Below are positions 61,835 to 64,000 of a stretch of DNA of 64,000 nt, in pieces; the stretch's first letter is position 1, and the number at the start of each line of letters is the position of its first letter. The notes under the pieces were generated by a model. The model was not told the origin of the DNA and searched no databases. It saw only the letters and a list, made by a program, of their open reading frames with translations. Where the stretch lies: assembly GCA_000231825.2 (NCBI GenBank), contig JH720359.1, forward strand, positions 397,676 to 461,675, given 5' to 3'. Origin of the DNA: Tetrahymena elliotti 4EA (Eukaryota > Ciliophora > Oligohymenophorea > Hymenostomatida > Tetrahymenidae). The translations under genes and the position numbers were made by a program.

Positions 61835-63181
61835 AATTAATTATTTACAAGAGGTATTTCAATTATTTGAAAGTATTTTTTTATTAAATTAAGAGATGAT
61901 TTTATTGCTTTGTTAGATCTTTTTGATGTATGCGCTAAGATATTTTGTGTCAAAAAAATTACATTCAGCTAATCTTTGTTATTTTTTGTATTATTACTAT
62001 TACTGAAATAGAAAATAGAATATTTTTTTCCTTTAAATATTGTAATGAAATTGCTTACACGCTATTCAAATTTATAAAATTGTTTCCTCCACATCTCATA
62101 GAGATTAAATTTGATAAATGAAGTAATAACAAAGAACTATACGTTTGCAGATAAAATCAACATAGTTATAGAACTGAAAGCTAACATGAGGAATTAAATA
62201 ATTAAATTAGTAATCGGGGACTTAATTTTATTTGATTTTTGAATGAAAGAAGAAATTTGATGATGGATCAATTTTATATTTTTTATCAGATGGATGAAAT
62301 AGAATTTATTTAAAGAAAAGGATTATTATAAAGTCAAATAACCTGTAAAGATTGATTAAAGAGGGTAGGTAGTATGGATGTAAAATAATTTAAAATAATG
62401 TATTAATTTTTTGAGATGGATGAATGGATAGATTAATGTATAAAAAATTTACAAAATATTAATGATTTTATTAAATAGAATAATATAACAATTTTTTAGT
62501 TTATAATGTATAAATAGTTGTGTGGGTCATCAATCTGTCAGAGGTTGATTGATTGATTATCACACGAGTTGCTTAATAATTTTAATTGATTGCCTATAAA
62601 TGAATTATTGGATTAGATATCTTATGATAACATTTGTTTGAGACTTAGGTTTTTTAGTGCTTTTTATTAGATTTTGATTCTAGCTCTTGTATTTATTTTG
62701 TTTTCAAAAGGTCTATATTTTGTGATTGCGATAAAGTAAGTACTACCTTGAGAGATTTCTTTTATGATTTTACTAAGCACTGAGGGAAAAAATTTTTAAT
62801 TAGAAGAGCTTTTTATTATGTTGTGCAATAGTAATTATCTTAAATAATTTAAGAGTCTATCTATGTATGTAGGTACTTATGAATAGAAATTAGAGTCTTT
62901 GATTAGTAGAAATAGTATAGATAGATGGATTTCATCTTTTAGACCTTAAATACTAAATAATTTAGTAAAACAAAGTAATAGTCAGCTAGCTCGTTATTCA
63001 AGCTATTTTTAATTTCCCAAAATTAATTATTTTTTTATTCTCCTAATTTATGTCCTTCTTTATCTCTCAATTATTACTATTTTTTTCAACCCACTTGAAT
63101 TATTTATTAATAATTGATTGCTTTTTTTATTAATTTGTTAGTGAGCTAATTAATCTATCTTATTACTGAATTTTTTGAGAC
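61835..63181. other. gene-poor region with a possible two-exon frame
   Basis: Mostly A+T-rich. A forward frame ending at 62735 (ISYDNICLRLRFFSAFYQIL, then a hydrophobic span) stops at a GTAAGT donor. It joins in phase to 62804-62882 (RAFYYVVQQQLSQIIQ...). No ATG is found at its 5' end, so a gene is possible but not established (about 0.25). Confidence 0.3.
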
Positions 63182-63705
63182 ATGCGTGAAAAAAATCCAT
63201 AGATAAATTAAGAGACAAAGCGAAATTATAAGGAAACCTAATTTATGTAAGTTTAAATTATACATTCGATATATGTATGATCATTCTTACATATTTTGGT
63301 TTTGACTTCAATTTACTTTTAAATGTTAAAAAGAATGAAGTAAAGAGGCAAGAGTAGTTAGTGGTCAGGGAAAGTCGATTCGGCGACTGTTCGTAAATAA
63401 ATAAATAGCACAGTTATTTGGTGTTGTTTAGAAAGATTGATTAGTATTTGTAAATAAATAGAGTCAGTAATTTTATATCTTGTTATTATAAATAGTTTTA
63501 TGTTTTTTAAATTTAAATATTAAGTGAATTTTTTATTAATGTAAATTATTTATTTTGCTTGGGCTGCATGCAGGGCATATTTTCTATTTTATATATTCTT
63601 ATTTTGTTTGTGTGTTTGTTTTGTTATTATTATTATAACTCATTTTTGGTTAATATAATTTAATTGTTCAAAAAGATTTTTTCTTTAATAGAAATATCTT
63701 TTTGA
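63182..63705 (+). CDS. possible small protein, two exons
   Basis: Exon 63182-63246 encodes MREKNPQINQETKRNYKETQ and two more residues, and ends at a consensus GTAAGT donor. In phase it joins 63348 onward (QEQLVVRESRFGDC...). The frame continues to TGA at 63703-63705 through a hydrophobic stretch (FCLGCMQGIFSILYILILFV). The N-terminal half has unusually high G+C for this region and looks coding. The tail may be 3' UTR read by chance. Total 140 residues if all is coding. Family unknown. Confidence 0.42.
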
Positions 63706-63806
63706 TTTGAGATAATACAATTTGAAATTTAATTGTTTGTTTGTTTGATTTCTTTTTTTAAAAACTTTTTAATTATTTTTTGTTTACTCTAATTCAAGGT
63801 ATTTAT

Positions 63807-64000
63807 TCAATCGTATTGTACAATTTCGATCACCTTGATTTCTTAGTTTTCTTATAAGTTTGCATAATCTTCTTCAGTGTAGTTATTTTATTGATCATAT
63901 TCGAAATCATGACCTTGCTTTAAGTATTATTCTTCTCTAAGCATGGGCTGGGCTGATTCGCAGCCTTAAATTATAATTTGGCCAGAGGGTTCAATTTGGT
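63807..64000 (-). CDS. C-terminal part of a reverse-strand gene cut by the window edge
   Basis: A frame enters from the right edge and ends in TGA at 63807-63809, giving 64 residues: a stretch with IIIQGCESAQPMLREEQYLK, then acidic and Asn/Gln-rich sequence (GHDFEYDQQNNYTEEDYA), ending IEIVQYD. The amino-acid mix and G+C rise support a real gene. Too little is present to identify it. The 5' end lies beyond 64000. Confidence 0.6.

Noticed and set aside
63355..63395. G+C-rich hairpin AGTCG...CGACT
   Set aside because: Best explained as coding sequence of the small two-exon candidate (VVRESRFGDC); too short for a structured RNA call.

Overview
The window looks like macronuclear DNA of a Tetrahymena-like oligohymenophorean ciliate. 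It is about 80% A+T. Long reading frames only become continuous when TAA and TAG are read as glutamine and TGA is kept as the only stop. Introns are short (mostly 50-130 nt), very A+T-rich and GT...AG. Standard-code ORFs here are fragments, so I re-read both strands with the ciliate code and built spliced models by frame and splice phase. In nearly every multi-exon model the exon lengths sum to a multiple of three, which is internal support. Gene names are family-level only, and no database search was possible.

Layout, left to right. At 1-1527 is the 3' part of a gene whose C-terminal core is paralogous to the end of the next gene. That gene, at 2628-17070, is a giant 12-exon gene for a Gln/Asn-rich protein of about 3,984 residues. 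17.1-18.9 kb is an unresolved stretch with a possible small reverse gene. At 18.9-20.0 kb is a B-box/MORN protein, at 21.3-22.8 kb an unknown protein, at 24.9-26.6 kb (reverse) a VPS9-domain Rab GEF, and at 27.6-28.0 kb a small protein. At 29.4-32.6 kb is a D-Ala-D-Ala carboxypeptidase-type (S11) serine peptidase with a long disordered N-terminus. At 33.7-34.9 kb (reverse) is a small ankyrin protein and at 36.0-37.7 kb an unknown Q/N-rich protein.

At 38.4-41.5 kb (reverse) a 12-exon gene joins a degenerate metallo-beta-lactamase-like fold to two cyclic-nucleotide-binding domains. It is head-to-head with a second ankyrin gene at 42.0-42.9 kb. 43.8-44.5 kb holds a doubtful membrane-protein reading frame. 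At 45.6-48.2 kb (reverse) is a bZIP transcription factor, at 49.6-50.9 kb a membrane-anchored SPFH/band-7 protein, and at 51.8-55.2 kb (reverse) a Myb/Rap1-like nuclear protein with an in-frame minisatellite and a duplicated exon. At 56.0-58.4 kb is an LMBR1-family membrane protein. The rest, to 64 kb, is gene-poor with small uncertain genes and a partial reverse gene at the edge.

Functionally the window mixes signalling (VPS9, cNMP binding), membrane proteins (SPFH, LMBR1), nuclear regulators (bZIP, Myb/Rap1-like) and ciliate-specific low-complexity proteins. There is no operon logic; neighbours alternate strand in convergent and divergent pairs. I saw no rRNA, convincing tRNA, CRISPR array or intact mobile element. 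Because only TGA stops translation, TGA-free frames of 100-150 codons are common by chance, so short ORFs are scored low.
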